From: Saccopteryx bilineata
Lineage: Eukaryota > Chordata > Mammalia > Chiroptera > Emballonuridae
DNA: 64,000 bases
NCBI RefSeq assembly: GCF_036850765.1
Contig: NC_089495.1
Coordinates: forward strand, 193,457,847 to 193,521,846
Direction: 5' to 3'
Below the pieces are notes generated by a model that searched no databases, had not been told where the DNA came from, and worked only from the letters and a program-made list of their open reading frames with translations. Both the position numbers and the translations under genes were made by a program. Below are positions 11,615-22,690 of this stretch, in pieces; position 1 is the stretch's first letter, and each line of letters opens with the position of its first letter.

Positions 11615-12015
11615 ACATTAGTTATAAAGCAGTAATTTCCAAGATATTATCAGTATAAGAATTTTTAATAAAGTTACATCATTCTTATGTATTCAAAGGA
11701 AACTTATCATCATCCTAACAGCCAGAAATTTTATAACTGTTCCTTTTTCTTGGAAGACAAATTTCTAGTCCTCTTCTCCCACAGTATTTGATCATAATGG
11801 AGTATCATTGTATGCTTGAAAGTATTTTAATAACCATCTTATCTCTACAATAATAAATTGAAATAATAATTAAATTCTATTTGAGCATAGGCTCTTAAAG
11901 GTTGAAAATGCATTTTATTCTGAATTATTAATATATTTGTTATCAGGATGCAATTATTCAAAATATAAATATATTGCAAATTTTTATAAAATTCATGTAA
12001 AAGGTACATTTTTCT

Positions 12016-12269
12016 TTTTCTTTTTTATTTTATTTTAGTGAGAGGAGGGGAAGCAGAGAAACAGACTCCTGCATGCTCCTGAACCAGGATCCATCCAGCA
12101 AGCCCACTAGGAGGATGCTCTGCCCATCTGGGGGGGAAGGGGAAGGGAGGAAGGAGAAGAAGGGGTGGAGAAGCAGATGGTCACTTCTCCTGTGTGCCCT
12201 GACTGGGAATCAAACTGAAATATCCACATGCCGGGCCGACACTCTACCACTCAGCCAACCCACCAGGGC
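12016..12269 (-). mobile_element. tRNA-derived SINE, family A, internally deleted
   Basis: In reverse it runs from a T-rich tail through GGGGAAGCAGAGAAACAGACTC to the head complement GCCAACCCACCAGGGC. The central part of the family A body (around CCAAGGCTCCATTGG) is missing. TSDs are AAAGGTACATTTTTC and AAAAGTACATTTTTC. Confidence 0.9.
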
Positions 12270-12405
12270 AAAAGTACATTTTTCAATGTAAGTCAATCTG
12301 TTATGATACATAAACCCATGCATCCAGGTATCCACAATAAATAATATTGCTACATCGCAACAGTGGCCATCATTTTTTACTTTTTTGTTTGTAAAACTAT
12401 ACATA

Positions 12406-12759
12406 GCCCTGGCCGGTTGGCTCAGCGGTAGAGCGTCGGCCTGGCGTGCGGAAGTCCCAGGTTCGATTCCCGGCCAGGGCACATAGGAGAAGCGCCCATT
12501 TGCTTCTCCACCCCCCCTTCCTCTCTGTCTCTCTCTTCCCCTCCCGCAGCCGAGGCTCCACTGGAGCAAAGATGGCCCGGGCGCTGGGGATGGCTCCTTG
12601 GCCTCTGCCCCAGGCGCTAGAGTGGCTCTGGTCGTGGCAAAGCGTCGCCCCTGGTGGGCGTGCCGGGTGGATCCCGGTCGGATGCATGCGGGAGTCTGTC
12701 TGACTGTCTCTCCCTGTTTCCAGCTTCAGAAAAATACAAAAATAAAAATAAAAAAATAA
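12406..12759 (+). mobile_element. tRNA-derived SINE, family A (young subfamily)
   Basis: Near-consensus A and B boxes (B box GGTTCGATTCC). The duplicated GGGCAGAGC module is reduced to a single GTCGCCCCTGGTGGGC. The TSD AAAACTATACATA is perfect. Confidence 0.95.
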
Positions 12760-12772
12760 AAAACTATACATA

Positions 12773-13606
12773 AAACTTGCTGGCTTAAAGTAGATAATTA
12801 AGTACAGGGAGTTATGTGAAAGCAATGTCACTCAATTATTTCAATGCAATCTTTGTTACATGGACAAAAATCTCAGTGAACTATCATTAAAAATTATTTT
12901 TTCATTATCTCTCAGAGAACAAGTTAATTAATTCTCCCTTCACTTTTGATTTTGATGAAAACAGACTTAGAAGCACCGGACAGACCATTCGTTACCCAGC
13001 CATTACTCATTCATTTTTTAAACCATGACACCAATAACAGTAATTGTCCATGTGTTTCAAACCTGAGATTTTTCTTTTAATACTCAGGATGAATACAACA
13101 CAGTAAAAAAACTTTTTTTGTTATTCCTTTCTTTTGGCAATTAGAAGAACTGTGAAAGGAGACATCTGGAGAAGAAGACTCTGCAAAGCTTTCTCAGGCA
13201 GACCAACTTCAGGATTTAAAAGAACAGACATTTATGAATCTGGAAACTGATTCTCTTTAAATAATCTGTGTTAAAGACTCTAGATCCAACCACCAATTTA
13301 TAGAAAACACAGGGGACAGAAGAATGTGCTAAATGACACTACTCAGATGCAAAATCCATACTATGGAAAATTTTGCAGGACATAGCCCCATTTTTTCCAA
13401 TAAAAGGGGAGGAAAAGAGAAGCAATAGGAACCTAAATAAAAGAGACATAAAAGATAAAACAAATTGCAATATATGCATCTAATTCAAACTATAAACATA
13501 TTGTAGTTATGTTTTAAGCAACTGAAAAATAGAACATGCCTGGATATTTTATATTAAGGAGTTTCTTAAGGTGAGATTATGTGGGTTTGCTTTTTTTCAA
13601 AAAGAT
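12773..13606. other. Unassigned intronic sequence
   Basis: AT-rich, with no recognised element. There is no open frame with plausible splice edges on either strand. Confidence 0.4.
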
Positions 13607-14105
13607 ATCATATTTCCCCCTTATCTGAGAAGGATAAATTCCAAGACACCCACCCCTGCCCCTTGGATGCCTGAAAATGCAGATAGTAATGAATCCCACA
13701 TTTCGTCCTATACATATATACAGGTACCTACGATCAAATTTAATCTATAAATTAGGCACATTAAGAGATTAACAACAATAAATAATAATAAAATAGAACA
13801 ACTATAACACTATATGCATTAAAAAGTATGTGAATGTGGTCTCTCTCTCTCATAACCAAGACGGCTAAGTGATAAACAGCCAGAAAGCATACACGGTACA
13901 GATACACTGGACAACGGAATGATTCATGTCCCAGCTGAGACACAGAAGAACAGTGCAAAATTTCACATTATTCAGAACAGCAGAAAATTTGAAATGTATG
14001 AATTGCTTATTTCTGGAATTTTCTATTTAATACTTTTGAACCATAGGTGACTGCTGGTAACTGAAATCACAAAAAGAAAAACTGCAAAAGGGGGGATAAA
14101 ACTGT
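13607..14105 (-). mobile_element. Tigger-family (TcMar) DNA transposon, non-autonomous
   Basis: Terminal repeats are TTTCCCCCTTATCTGAGAAG on the left and, on the opposite strand from the right end, TTTATCCCCCCTTTTGCAG. The right half read in reverse gives CCAGAAATAAGCAATTCAT and ATGAATCATTCCGTTGTCCA, a known Tigger 5' region. No transposase frame survives. Confidence 0.8.
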
Positions 14106-14963
14106 TACAATCAGAATAATATATTATCTGGGACTTGCCTCACAATCATATGGGAAACAGGAAATGTAAATAAAAATAAGATTGGCCAAGAGTTAGTAAT
14201 TGTTGAGCTAGGCGATCATTTTATGAAGTTCATTTTTGTATTCTCTCTAGTTTTGTGTTTAAATTTCATAATGAAATGTTTTCAAAAACTGCTCATAAAC
14301 CCCTTGGTAAGCCTTCATAGACACCAAAGGAGACCCAAACCTTGAAACACTTTCCCAGACACCATGTGCAAGTGAACTTTGACAGCTCCGACTGGCAAAC
14401 AGAAGTCAGGACATCAATGTGCAGAGAAGCATCTTGATGCTTTCATCATTCATGAAAACTTTCAGCATTAATTCTGAAGGTCAGACCTCAAAAAGGTAAC
14501 AATTACTTTCTCTAGAACATTATCACTTAGTGTGTATTGCATATTTGCAAAATATGCATCAGAAAACTACCTAATTATCTCTATTTTAACATGAAAACAC
14601 TTAGCAGCCCTCAGATATTTAAGTGCTTTAAAACTTGTAAACAACCTTATTTGATTATATATTTGTATATATTTATGTAAATATATGTGTATGAATCATA
14701 TACATAAGTGCCTATATATTTATATCCACTTTTTAAAGTATATGCTCCCAACATAAGGTTAGCAACAGGACAAAAAAAAATGTAAAGACACCACAAAAAT
14801 CATACCTAAGAGTGTACAAGACTTTGCCTTTCATTCATTCCAATTATCTTTATTCCCTGCCATGCAAACTTCTACCTCCCAGTTGTAGTTAGCTAACACA
14901 ACATCAATACACTATAATATAATCCTCTGACTGTATGTCCATTCAGAACTCCACTTCCTATTG
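14106..14963. other. Unassigned intronic sequence
   Basis: AT-rich. A TATATTTATG/TATATGTGTATG low-complexity patch lies at 14655-14720. No element or exon was recognised. Confidence 0.4.
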
Positions 14964-15133
14964 TGCCCTGGCCAGACAGCTTGGTTGGAGGAGTATCATC
15001 CTGATGTGCAAAGGCTGCAGATCTGAGCCCCGGAACAAACAAGAACAGACTGATGTTTCTCTCTTTCTCTTTCTCTCCCCACCCACTTTCTCTCTCTCTA
15101 AAATCAATACATTTGTTTTTTAAGTTTTTAAAC
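14964..15133 (+). mobile_element. tRNA-derived SINE, family D
   Basis: Head GCCCTGGCCAGACAGCTTGG, body AACAGACTGATGTTTCTCTC, and TCTCTAAAATCAATA tail. The TSD is ACTTCCTATTG. Confidence 0.88.
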
Positions 15134-15381
15134 CTACTTCCTATTGCATCTTTCTTTAAGAAGTAAAAGGGAGGGGGAGAACTAAAAATATTATACATTA
15201 GCGCTTTCATTCACATCAAAGCACTCTTAAAGTCAAATTTCAAAATCAAAAATATTTTACATTTATAGATAGCCAGATTTATTATAAATTAAAATGTGAT
15301 ATTTGAAAGTTCCAAAAACTGCAACAACTTTAACAATATTTCAACCTATAATTTCAATATAAAGAAAATCTATCTCATCAC

Positions 15382-15594
15382 TTTTTTTAATTTTTACTTA
15401 AAAATATTAAGAGATATTAGAGAGAGGGAAGGAAGGACTGGGAGAAGGGAAGGAGCGAGAGAAACATCAATTTAATGTTTCACTTATTTATGTATGTATT
15501 AGTTGATTCTTGTACGTGCCTTGACGGGATCAAACCTGCAACCTTGGCATTTTAGGACATCGTTCTAACCAACTGAGCTAGCTGGCCAGGGCTG
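15382..15594 (-). mobile_element. tRNA-derived SINE, family D
   Basis: In reverse, from a T/A-rich tail through GAGAAACATCAATTTAATG to AACTGAGCTAGCTGGCCAGGG. An imperfect TSD containing ATCACTTT flanks it. Confidence 0.85.
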
Positions 15595-16110
15595 TCCATC
15601 ACTTTAAACTATCTCCTTAGTGCTTTAATAAAAGTTTTAAAAGGGGGAGAGATGTGTGTTTCTCCTATACAAAAAATGCCAAAGAATTAAGAAACAAGAT
15701 GAAGACTAATAACTTACTCAATATACACCACATAGCAGAGTCTACATCCAATGACCAGAAAACCCTTACCTGTTTGTCTGTTTTAACATATAAATATATT
15801 AATCAACTAATAGGTTAAATGGTTTAAAACTTAAAATCAACTTTATTTTAAAAACACCATTACCCTTTTAAAGGAAACAAAAATTGAAAAAAGAATCTAG
15901 TGTAAAAAGAATTTAAAGGATCTGCAATCAATTAACATTAAATACACAGTATTGTTAAATAGCTTAACTAAAAATGCAGAAATATTTAAATCATTCATGG
16001 CCAAAGAATTTATCTTTCACTTCAGCACACACTTTTATAAAATAATTTTCTCCCCTGGATGTTTTACTACAAATAAACCACCTCAGCTTTTTCCAATTAA
16101 AAATAAAAGA
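15595..16110. other. Unassigned intronic sequence
   Basis: AT-rich, no recognised repeat. A short open frame on the plus strand at its right end runs into the next SINE and is not credible. Confidence 0.35.
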
Positions 16111-16115
16111 GTAGC

Positions 16116-16328
16116 GCCTGACATGTGGTGGCGCAGTGGATAAAGTGTCAACCTGGAATGCTGAGGTCACTGGTTCAAAACCCTGGACTTGCACCCGGTC
16201 AAAGCACATATGACAATCAATGAACAATTAGAGTGAAGCAACTATGAGTTGATACTTCTTGCTTCCTCTCCAGTTTCTCCCTTCTCTCTGTAAAATCAAT
16301 AAATAAAATCTTTTTAAAAATAAGTAAA
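16116..16328 (+). mobile_element. tRNA-derived SINE, family C (diverged)
   Basis: Head GCGCCTGACATGTGGTGGCG, body CAATCAATGAACAATTAGAG, and AATAAATAAAATC tail. TSDs are AATAAAAGAGT and AATATAAAAGAGT. Confidence 0.85.
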
Positions 16329-16439
16329 TAATATAAAAGAGTTGAGGAGAGGGGAGAACTTTAAACACAAAGCCAACTACAAAAGTCTTAGCCTTGGTTA
16401 CTAAAGTGACTGAGGCATTTAAAAGCAAAGATTTCTGCC

Positions 16440-16622
16440 ACAGCCCATGGTACAGTGGATAGAGAGTCATTCTGGAGAGTGGAGGTCACCAGCTCAATCT
16501 TGGTGTTGCCCACTCGACCCTGAGGTCGCCAGATCAAGCCTGGACAGGGCACACGTGAGAAACAATCAAGAGCAAGATATTATACTTCTCTCCTTCTCCC
16601 TCAAAATAAATAAATAAATACA
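16440..16622 (+). mobile_element. tRNA-derived SINE, B-like (diverged)
   Basis: TGGTACAGTGGATAGAGAG resembles an A box region. Modules GAGGTCACCAGCTC and GAGGTCGCCAGATC resemble family B, and the tail is AAATAAATAAATAAATA. The first bases of the head are diverged. Confidence 0.75.
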
Positions 16623-17340
16623 TGCATAGATTTCTAATTGGAAACAACCTAACATTTTAAATTATAGAATATACACAGAAAGAAAATAAAATGTCACATG
16701 CACATTAGAAACCAAAAAATAATATTGATTTTATCTTATTAACCTAAAAAGACACCATCACATAAAATTACAGAACACCATGCAAAAAATCCCTCATTTC
16801 TAATATATGTTAAAGTCTACATAGAGAAATGTAAAGAGATGCATACAAATATCTTAGCATTATCACTAGATATACTTTTCTGTATTGCTGAAATTTCTTT
16901 TTCAAATGTGTATCCGTAACTTCACTACTTATAAAATCAGAAACGAACAAATCACTTTTCCTTAACTGTGCTTAACAGTACAAAATAAACATTTAAATAA
17001 AACTGGATGGAAGCTTTTGAACCTTTCAAAAACTAAACATCTATATTAAAATTATTTTAAAACAAAAATAATCATCTCCTTATGGTAGCAAATGAGAATT
17101 TTAAAATATATATGTATAGAAGACAGGGAGGGACATGTCCTACTAATTCTTAACTAAATTAACAAGGCACTGGGGAGAAATAATGGTAAGCAGCTTCTTC
17201 TATACTTCGTAAATTAATTAGTTATTCCATTATTGTCTTTGGTACTTTAAAAAAACATCCTTGTAGTTAGTTGAAAACATGTTGGTTATTCACCTAAAGC
17301 AATCTTCATTCATTTCAATGTTTTATCAAAAAAGAAACTA
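16623..17340. other. Unassigned intronic sequence
   Basis: AT-rich. No transposable element or exon signal recognised. Confidence 0.4.
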
Positions 17341-17342
17341 CA

Positions 17343-17520
17343 GCCTGACCTGTGGTGGCGCAGTGGATAAAGCGTCGACCTGGAAATGCTGAGGTTGCCA
17401 GTTCGAAACCCTGGGCTTGCCTGGTCAAGGCACATATGGGAGTTGATGCTTCCTGCTCCTCCCCCCTTCTCTATCTCCTCTCTCTCTCCTTTCTAAAATG
17501 AATTAAAAAAAAAAAAACCC
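17343..17520 (+). mobile_element. tRNA-derived SINE, family C
   Basis: Near-consensus head GCCTGACCTGTGGTGGCGC and B box GTTCGAAACCC. A perfect 15-bp TSD AAAAAAGAAACTACA lies at 17328-17342 and 17521-17535. Confidence 0.95.
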
Positions 17521-17777
17521 AAAAAAGAAACTACAGGTAAGAAATCATAAATGCTAGATTAAACTTCAAAGAATTTTATCTTAACTGTGTCAATAATTTA
17601 AATGACTCTCCTATCATCTTTTCACTAAGATTGCCATAAAACTTTAATTTTATATACAAATTTTAAAATAATTTGAGAAAGACATGTCTTAAGGATAATT
17701 AAACATCCATTCAAAAAAAGTTTCACTACAACTGAATAACAGATATCAAGTACTGACTTTCACTGCAATGTTATTTT

Positions 17778-17938
17778 TTTATATAATCTTTTATTTTTAT
17801 TTATTGATTTTAGCAAGAGAGGAATGGAGCGAGAGAGAAACACTGGTCAGCTCCTGCATGGACCCTGACTAGGGATCAAACCGGCAACATCTGAGCTTCT
17901 GAAAGACGCTCCAACCAACAGAGCAATCAGCCAGGGCT
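17778..17938 (-). mobile_element. tRNA-derived SINE, family D
   Basis: In reverse: T-rich tail, TTATTGATTTTAGCAAGAG, then CAACAGAGCAATCAGCCAGG. The TSD GCAATGTTATTTTT is duplicated on both sides. Confidence 0.9.
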
Positions 17939-17954
17939 GCAATGTTATTTTTAT

Positions 17955-18100
17955 TTTTTTTTTACAATGTTATTTTTTACTAGCAAAAAAAGATAAACTA
18001 AAATGCACATCAGAAAAATTAAATTGATATATCCATATAATAAAATACTACACAGCCTCTAAAAATGTCCACAACATATTGGAAATGGAATCATTTTTAT
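17955..18100 (+). repeat. Old L1 fragment
   Basis: AAATGCACATCAGAAAAATTA followed by CCATATAATAAAATACTACA and CAGCCTCTAAAAATG resembles an L1 3' segment (ORF2 end to 3' UTR), strongly diverged. Confidence 0.5.
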
Positions 18101-18126
18101 TGCATTTCTTATATAATATGTATATA

Positions 18127-18249
18127 CAGGGGTGGGCAAAAGTATGTTTATGGTTGTTCGTATGAAAAATACAATCATTATAAGTAATAATACAAGAATA
18201 AATTGTTTCTTATACTCACAACTATAAACCTACTTTTGCTCACCCGTTT
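18127..18249. mobile_element. mariner-type MITE
   Basis: Terminal inverted repeats pair GGGTGGGCAAAAGTATGTTT on the left with the reverse complement of AAACCTACTTTTGCTCACCC on the right. The element is only about 120 bp, flanked by TA-rich sequence. No internal coding capacity remains. Confidence 0.8.
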
Positions 18250-18392
18250 ATTTATACATAGTTTAAGACTGAAAAGGTGTACATCAACGTGACCCTTCCT
18301 AGCTGGGTATTCTTTTTTTTTTTTTTTTTAACATAGCAATTTCCTATCACCAATTTAGAACATGTATTAACCTTGTAACAAAAAAATTTTTG

Positions 18393-18712
18393 GCCTGACC
18401 AGGCGACGGCGCAGTGGACAAAGCATTGGACTAGGATGCAGAAGACTCAGGTTCGAGACCCCAAGGTCGCCAGCTTGAACGCGGGCTCATCTGGTTTGAG
18501 CAAAGCTCACCAGCTTGGACCCAAGGTCACTGGCTTGGGCAAGGGGTTATTCGGTCTGCTGAAGGCCTGCGGTCAAGGCACATATGAGAACGCAATCAAT
18601 GAACAACTAAGGTGTCTCAACAAAAAACTGATGATTAATGCTTCTCATCTCTCTCCGTTCCTGTCTGTCTGTCCCTATCACTCTCTCTGTCCCTATTAAA
18701 AAAAAAAAAAAT
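18393..18712 (+). mobile_element. tRNA-derived SINE, family B
   Basis: Head GCCTGACCAGGCGACGGCGC, standard two-module body with GGCTTGGGCAAGGGG, and poly-A tail of about 13. It starts directly in an A/T-rich target. Confidence 0.92.
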
Positions 18713-18813
18713 TTCTCAACACTTTTGAAGTTTTTTACATATTCCATCCAATTCAAACAGAGAAAAGTAATACTTATAATATTTAACAAATATTCTCAAT
18801 AATAACTCACTAA

Positions 18814-19099
18814 CACCTGACCAGGTGGTGGCACAAGGGATGGACCATCAGCCTGCAACGCTAAGGACCCAGGTTCAAAACCCCAAGGTTGTGACCTGAG
18901 CCCAAGGTCGCTGCCTTGAGCTAGGGGGTCACTGGCTCGGCTGGAGCCCCGGTCAAGGCAAATATGAGAAAGCAATCAATGAACAACTAAAGAGCCGCAA
19001 CTATGAGCTGATGCTTCTCATCTCTCTTCCTGTCTGTCCCTGTCTGTCTACCCCACCCCACCCCGCATTAAAAAATAAAAGAAATTAAAAAAAAAAAAA
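18814..19099 (+). mobile_element. tRNA-derived SINE, family B (shortened body)
   Basis: Head CACCTGACCAGGTGGTGG, fewer modules than standard, CCCCACCCCACCCCGC run in the tail region, and poly-A. TSDs AACTCACTAACA and GCTCACTAACA. Confidence 0.9.
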
Positions 19100-19465
19100 A
19101 AGCTCACTAACAATTTTTTAAAACCTCACTGAGTGGTATTTTTGAGACCCTTTATAACTGATTTTATCATGTTCTTGCAGGTCCCACTGCTATATCTTTC
19201 ATCTCATACCTGACAACAGAGTGCAGAACCGAGTAGCCTTTTGTGGGGAGACTACTCCACAAACTCATGACACATCTTGTTCTGGACTACTGCAACTCTC
19301 CTAATTTGCTGAAACAGATTTACAGAAACACCGAAGGACAACATGCATATATACTTTTATTTAAGCAATTTTCAATTGCAAGTTAATTAATTCCTATACC
19401 GATCTATCCCCTCACCTCAAACTGCCATTGAAAATTCAGGAAAATATATATAAGGTATATTCATT
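19100..19465. other. Unassigned intronic sequence
   Basis: No recognised repeat. It contains TTCATCTCATACCTGACAACAGAG-type unique sequence without exon features. Confidence 0.35.
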
Positions 19466-20345
19466 CACATGAATAATGAATGTCTACCATATGCCAGGTA
19501 CTTATCTACACTTTAAGTGTTTAAGATATATCAGTGAGCAAGACAAAGACTCCTGTCCTTGTGCAGCTTAGATTTTATCAGGGAAAACATAATTAAACAC
19601 AAAAAAGTAAATGATATGGTATAGTGTTCCCTCATCTTTCACAGAGGTTAAGTTCCAAAATACCCCGCGATAGGCAAAAATCTGTGAAGTAGCAACCTTA
19701 TATTTATTATTTATGTATATTTTAAGGCTTTATAAACCCTCCTCACACTCTTATAAACCTTTCCCATACTGTTATTAACCTTTCCCACACTTATTTTGCT
19801 TATTTTACCACAAAAATAATTAAAATAATAAATATATAAAAATACCTACATGCTGCAAAATCCTGCAATATAACGAAAAATCTGCACTACAAAATTAGAT
19901 ATATACAATTTAAAAAAAATCCACAATGCAGTGAGACGGCAAAAGTGAACCGCAATATGGCGAGGGACTGTATTAGGGAATTAGTGCTGAGGGCAGAGGT
20001 TCCAGTATTCAATAGTGATCAGAATGGGCCTCACCAAGAGGGTGAGATTTGAGGCATTAAGAGAGATGAGCAAACTATTCAAACAGATAGATATACAATG
20101 AAAAAAAAAACATTCCACACATAGGGCAGACCCAAATGCAGGAGTGTGCCCACAGAGATGAAGATTAGCACTGGATAAAGAGTGAGGAAGCGAAATGAAA
20201 GGTACCAACAAATGAGACAGGGACGGTTTCTTGAGGAAGATTTAGCAGGGAAGATTTATCAGTTCAGTTTTGGACATGTTATCTTTGAGATGTCTATTAG
20301 AAATCCAAATGAATAGGCTGAGATGACATGTGGGTATGCAGGTCT
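19466..20345 (+). repeat. Ancient interspersed repeat of unresolved family, split by a Tigger-like MITE
   Basis: The left part (AATGTCTACCATATGCCAGG, GACTCCTGTCCTTGTGCAGC) and the right part (CAGTTTTGGACATGTTATC, GAGATGTCTATTAGAAATCC) are pieces of one mammal-wide repeat type. The MITE at 19622-19974 separates them. Related fragments occur near 36.3, 58.6 and 62.6 kb. Confidence 0.55.
19622..19974. mobile_element. Tigger/pogo-like MITE
   Basis: TIRs are AGTGTTCCCTCATCTTTCAC on the left and, from the right end on the other strand, CAGTCCCTCGCCATATTGCG. TA dinucleotides lie at both edges. The interior has repeated TTATAAACC(C/T)T(C/T)CC.ACAC modules at 19730-19790. No coding sequence. Confidence 0.75.
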
Positions 20346-20474
20346 GGAAACAGGAAAGAGTTTTATCTCTCAACTAAACGTAATACATATATAAAGATCC
20401 AAAATATATATACTATACTTATGTACCAAAGAAGAAAACCAAGCCCACGGAACAACAAAGAAAACACTACCAGT

Positions 20475-21028
20475 CATCCTGGCTGGTGGTGGCGCAGTGG
20501 AAAGAGCAGGGGTCCCCAAACTTTTACACAGGGGGCCAGTTCACTGTCCCTCAGACCATTGGAGGGCCACCACATACAGTGCTCCTCTCACTGACCACCA
20601 ATGAAAGAGGTGCCCCTTCCGGAAGTGCACCAGAGGGCCAGATAAACAGCCTCAGGGGACCACATGCGGCCCGTGGGCCATAGTTGGGGGACGCCTGGGA
20701 TAGAGCATCAACCTGGGACGCTGAGGTCCCAGGTTCGAAACCCTGAGATTGCCAGCTTGAGCATGGGCACATCCGACTTGAGCACAGACTCAACAGCTTG
20801 AGTACAGGGTCACTGGCTTGAATGTGGGATCACTGATGTGATCCTATCGTCACTGGTTTGAGCCCAAAGATTGCTAGCTTGAGTAAGGGGTCACTGGCTT
20901 AGCTGAAGTATCCCCTCCCTCCATCAGGGCATGCATGAGAAGTAATCAATGAACAACTAAAGTACCACAACTACAAGTTGATGTTTCTTATCTCTCTCCC
21001 TCTCACACCACTAAAAGAAAAAAAGAAA
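20475..21028 (+). mobile_element. tRNA-derived SINE, family B (long variant), split by a hAT MITE
   Basis: The head CCTGGCTGGTGGTGGCGC breaks off at 20506 and resumes at 20698 with GGATAGAGCATCAACC. The body has at least five GGCTTGA(A/G) or GCTTGAG modules. TSDs around CTACCAGTCA / CTATCAGTCA flank the pair. Confidence 0.88.
20507..20697. mobile_element. hAT-type MITE nested in a SINE
   Basis: TIRs CAGGGGTCCCCAAAC and, from the right end on the opposite strand, CAGGCGTCCCCCAAC. The 8-bp duplications GGAAAGAG and GGATAGAG differ by one base; GGATAGAG is the normal SINE sequence. Size 191 bp, non-coding. Confidence 0.9.
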
Positions 21029-21600
21029 AAACACACCCTATCAGTCAAGTAAACCTTCCAGATACTTGGAAAAGAGCACGAGTGGAAGACTTGAAACTAT
21101 ATACTGAAAGGACTTAACTACCCATGCCTGAGGAAAAATGAGTCAGAATGACCAACACATAAAGCAACTATGAAAAAAATCCTTTGAACATTCAGGCAAA
21201 GACAAAAAGGCTAAGTCCCTTATAAAGCAAACCAGACTGACATCAGACTATAACAGCAATACTCTAAGCCAGAAGACAATGGAATGACAAACACTCTAGA
21301 AAAGAAATTTTATAATGAGCCAAACCACCTTTCAAATGTTAAAGCTGCAGGCAAACATTTAAACATAGTGGAACTCAAGAAATATTGTTCCCATAAGCTC
21401 CTCCTGAGGAATTTATTAAAGAATGAATTTCAGACAACCCAAATAACTGGAAAGTCCACATCAACATAAAAACAGTGAAAAAAACATATCTATAAAAAAC
21501 TAAAAATTGTTGTAAGGGCACATTATAATATATAATGCTTTGACAATGCATAAAACATAACTATCAAAAAATGAGGGAAGGGGAGAGAGAGAAAAATTAG
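21029..21600 (+). repeat. L1/HAL1-like LINE fragment (uncertain)
   Basis: The A-rich text GAACATTCAGGCAAAGACAAA, GCCAGAAGACAATGGAATGA and CCACCTTTCAAATGTTAAAG resembles an L1/HAL1 internal region. All frames are broken, and the family name is a guess. Confidence 0.45.
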
Positions 21601-21715
21601 AATAAACTTCCTGACTACCTTATAGACATTAATTGAAAGTAAAAAAGTAGTAGTCTAAATCAACGCTGAGGATGAGAAAGAGGAGGTTATTAGGCAATTT
21701 CGATAGTTTTGAAGA

Positions 21716-22032
21716 GCCTGACCAGGCGGCGGCGCAGTGGATAGAACTTCAGACTGGGACACAGAGGACCCAGGTTCAAGACCCCGAGGTCAACAGCTTG
21801 AACACGGGCTCATCTGGTTTGAGCAAAGCTCACCAGCAGCTTGTACCCAAGGTTGCTAGCTCGAGCAAGGGGTTATTTGGTCTGCTGTAGCCCCCCAGTC
21901 AAGGCACATATGAGAAAGCAATCAATGAACAACTAAGGTGTCGCAATGAAAAAACTGATGATTGATGCTTCTCATCTCTCTCCATTCCTGTCTGTCTGTC
22001 CCTATCTATCCTTCTCTCTGACTCTCTGTCTC

Positions 22033-22069
<37 letters not shown>
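21716..22069 (+). mobile_element. tRNA-derived SINE, family B with A34 tail
   Basis: Near-consensus head GCCTGACCAGGCGGCGGCGC and body. It ends in an uninterrupted run of 34 A at 22036-22069, the longest homopolymer in the window. An intact tail of this length suggests a young insertion. Confidence 0.95.
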
Positions 22070-22070
<1 letters not shown>

Positions 22071-22146
22071 ACATAGTACTTGAAGAAACCAACAGAAAAT
22101 AACCAAAAAAAGGAGGGATAAAAAGGACTACAGACATCACACACAA

Positions 22147-22320
22147 ATTTTTTTTTCTTTAATGTTTATTTTATTGATTTTGGAGAAAGAGAAGACAGTA
22201 AGAGAGGAAGAGACAGGAACATCAATCTGTTCCTGTATGTGTCCTGACCAGGGATAGAACCAGCAAACTCTATGCTTCAGGACGATGCTCTCACCAACAG
22301 AGCTATCCAGCCAGGACCAC
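22147..22320 (-). mobile_element. tRNA-derived SINE, family D
   Basis: In reverse: T-rich tail, TTATTTTATTGATTTTGGAG, GTGTCCTGACCAGGGATAG, then CAACAGAGCTATCCAGCCAGG. A family A copy abuts its head side. Confidence 0.9.
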
Positions 22321-22330
22321 AAAAGTTTTA

Positions 22331-22690
22331 TTTTATTTTATTGTATTTTGCTGAAGAGAGAAGCAGGAAGGCAGAGAGACAGACTCCCGCATGCGCCCGA
22401 CCAGAATCCACCCGGCATGCCCACTAGAGGGTGATGCTCTGCCCATCCAGGCCATTACAACCTGAGCGATTCTAGCGCCTGAGGCAGAGGCCATGGAGCC
22501 ATCCTCAGCGCCAAGGCCAACTTGGCTCCAATGGAGCCTTGGCTGAGGAGGGGAAGAGAGAGACAGAAAGGAGAGGGGGAAGGGTAGAGAAGTAGATGGG
22601 TGCTTCTCCTGTGTGCCCTGGCTGGGAATCGAACCAGGGACTTCCACACTCCCGGGCCGATGTTCTACCACTGAGCCAACTGGCCAGGGC
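22331..22690 (-). mobile_element. tRNA-derived SINE, family A
   Basis: In reverse from a TTTTATTTTATT tail to the head complement CTGAGCCAACTGGCCAGGGC. A perfect 14-bp TSD CCACAAAAGTTTTA lies at 22317-22330 and 22691-22704. The left copy includes the end of the neighbouring family D element, so A inserted after D. Confidence 0.95.

Noticed and set aside
12397..12831. 144-codon minus-strand open frame, among many similar ones
   Set aside because: It is a reading of the family A SINE; the same peptide words (for example GIHPARPPG, CALAGNRT) recur in every family A copy. Not a gene.
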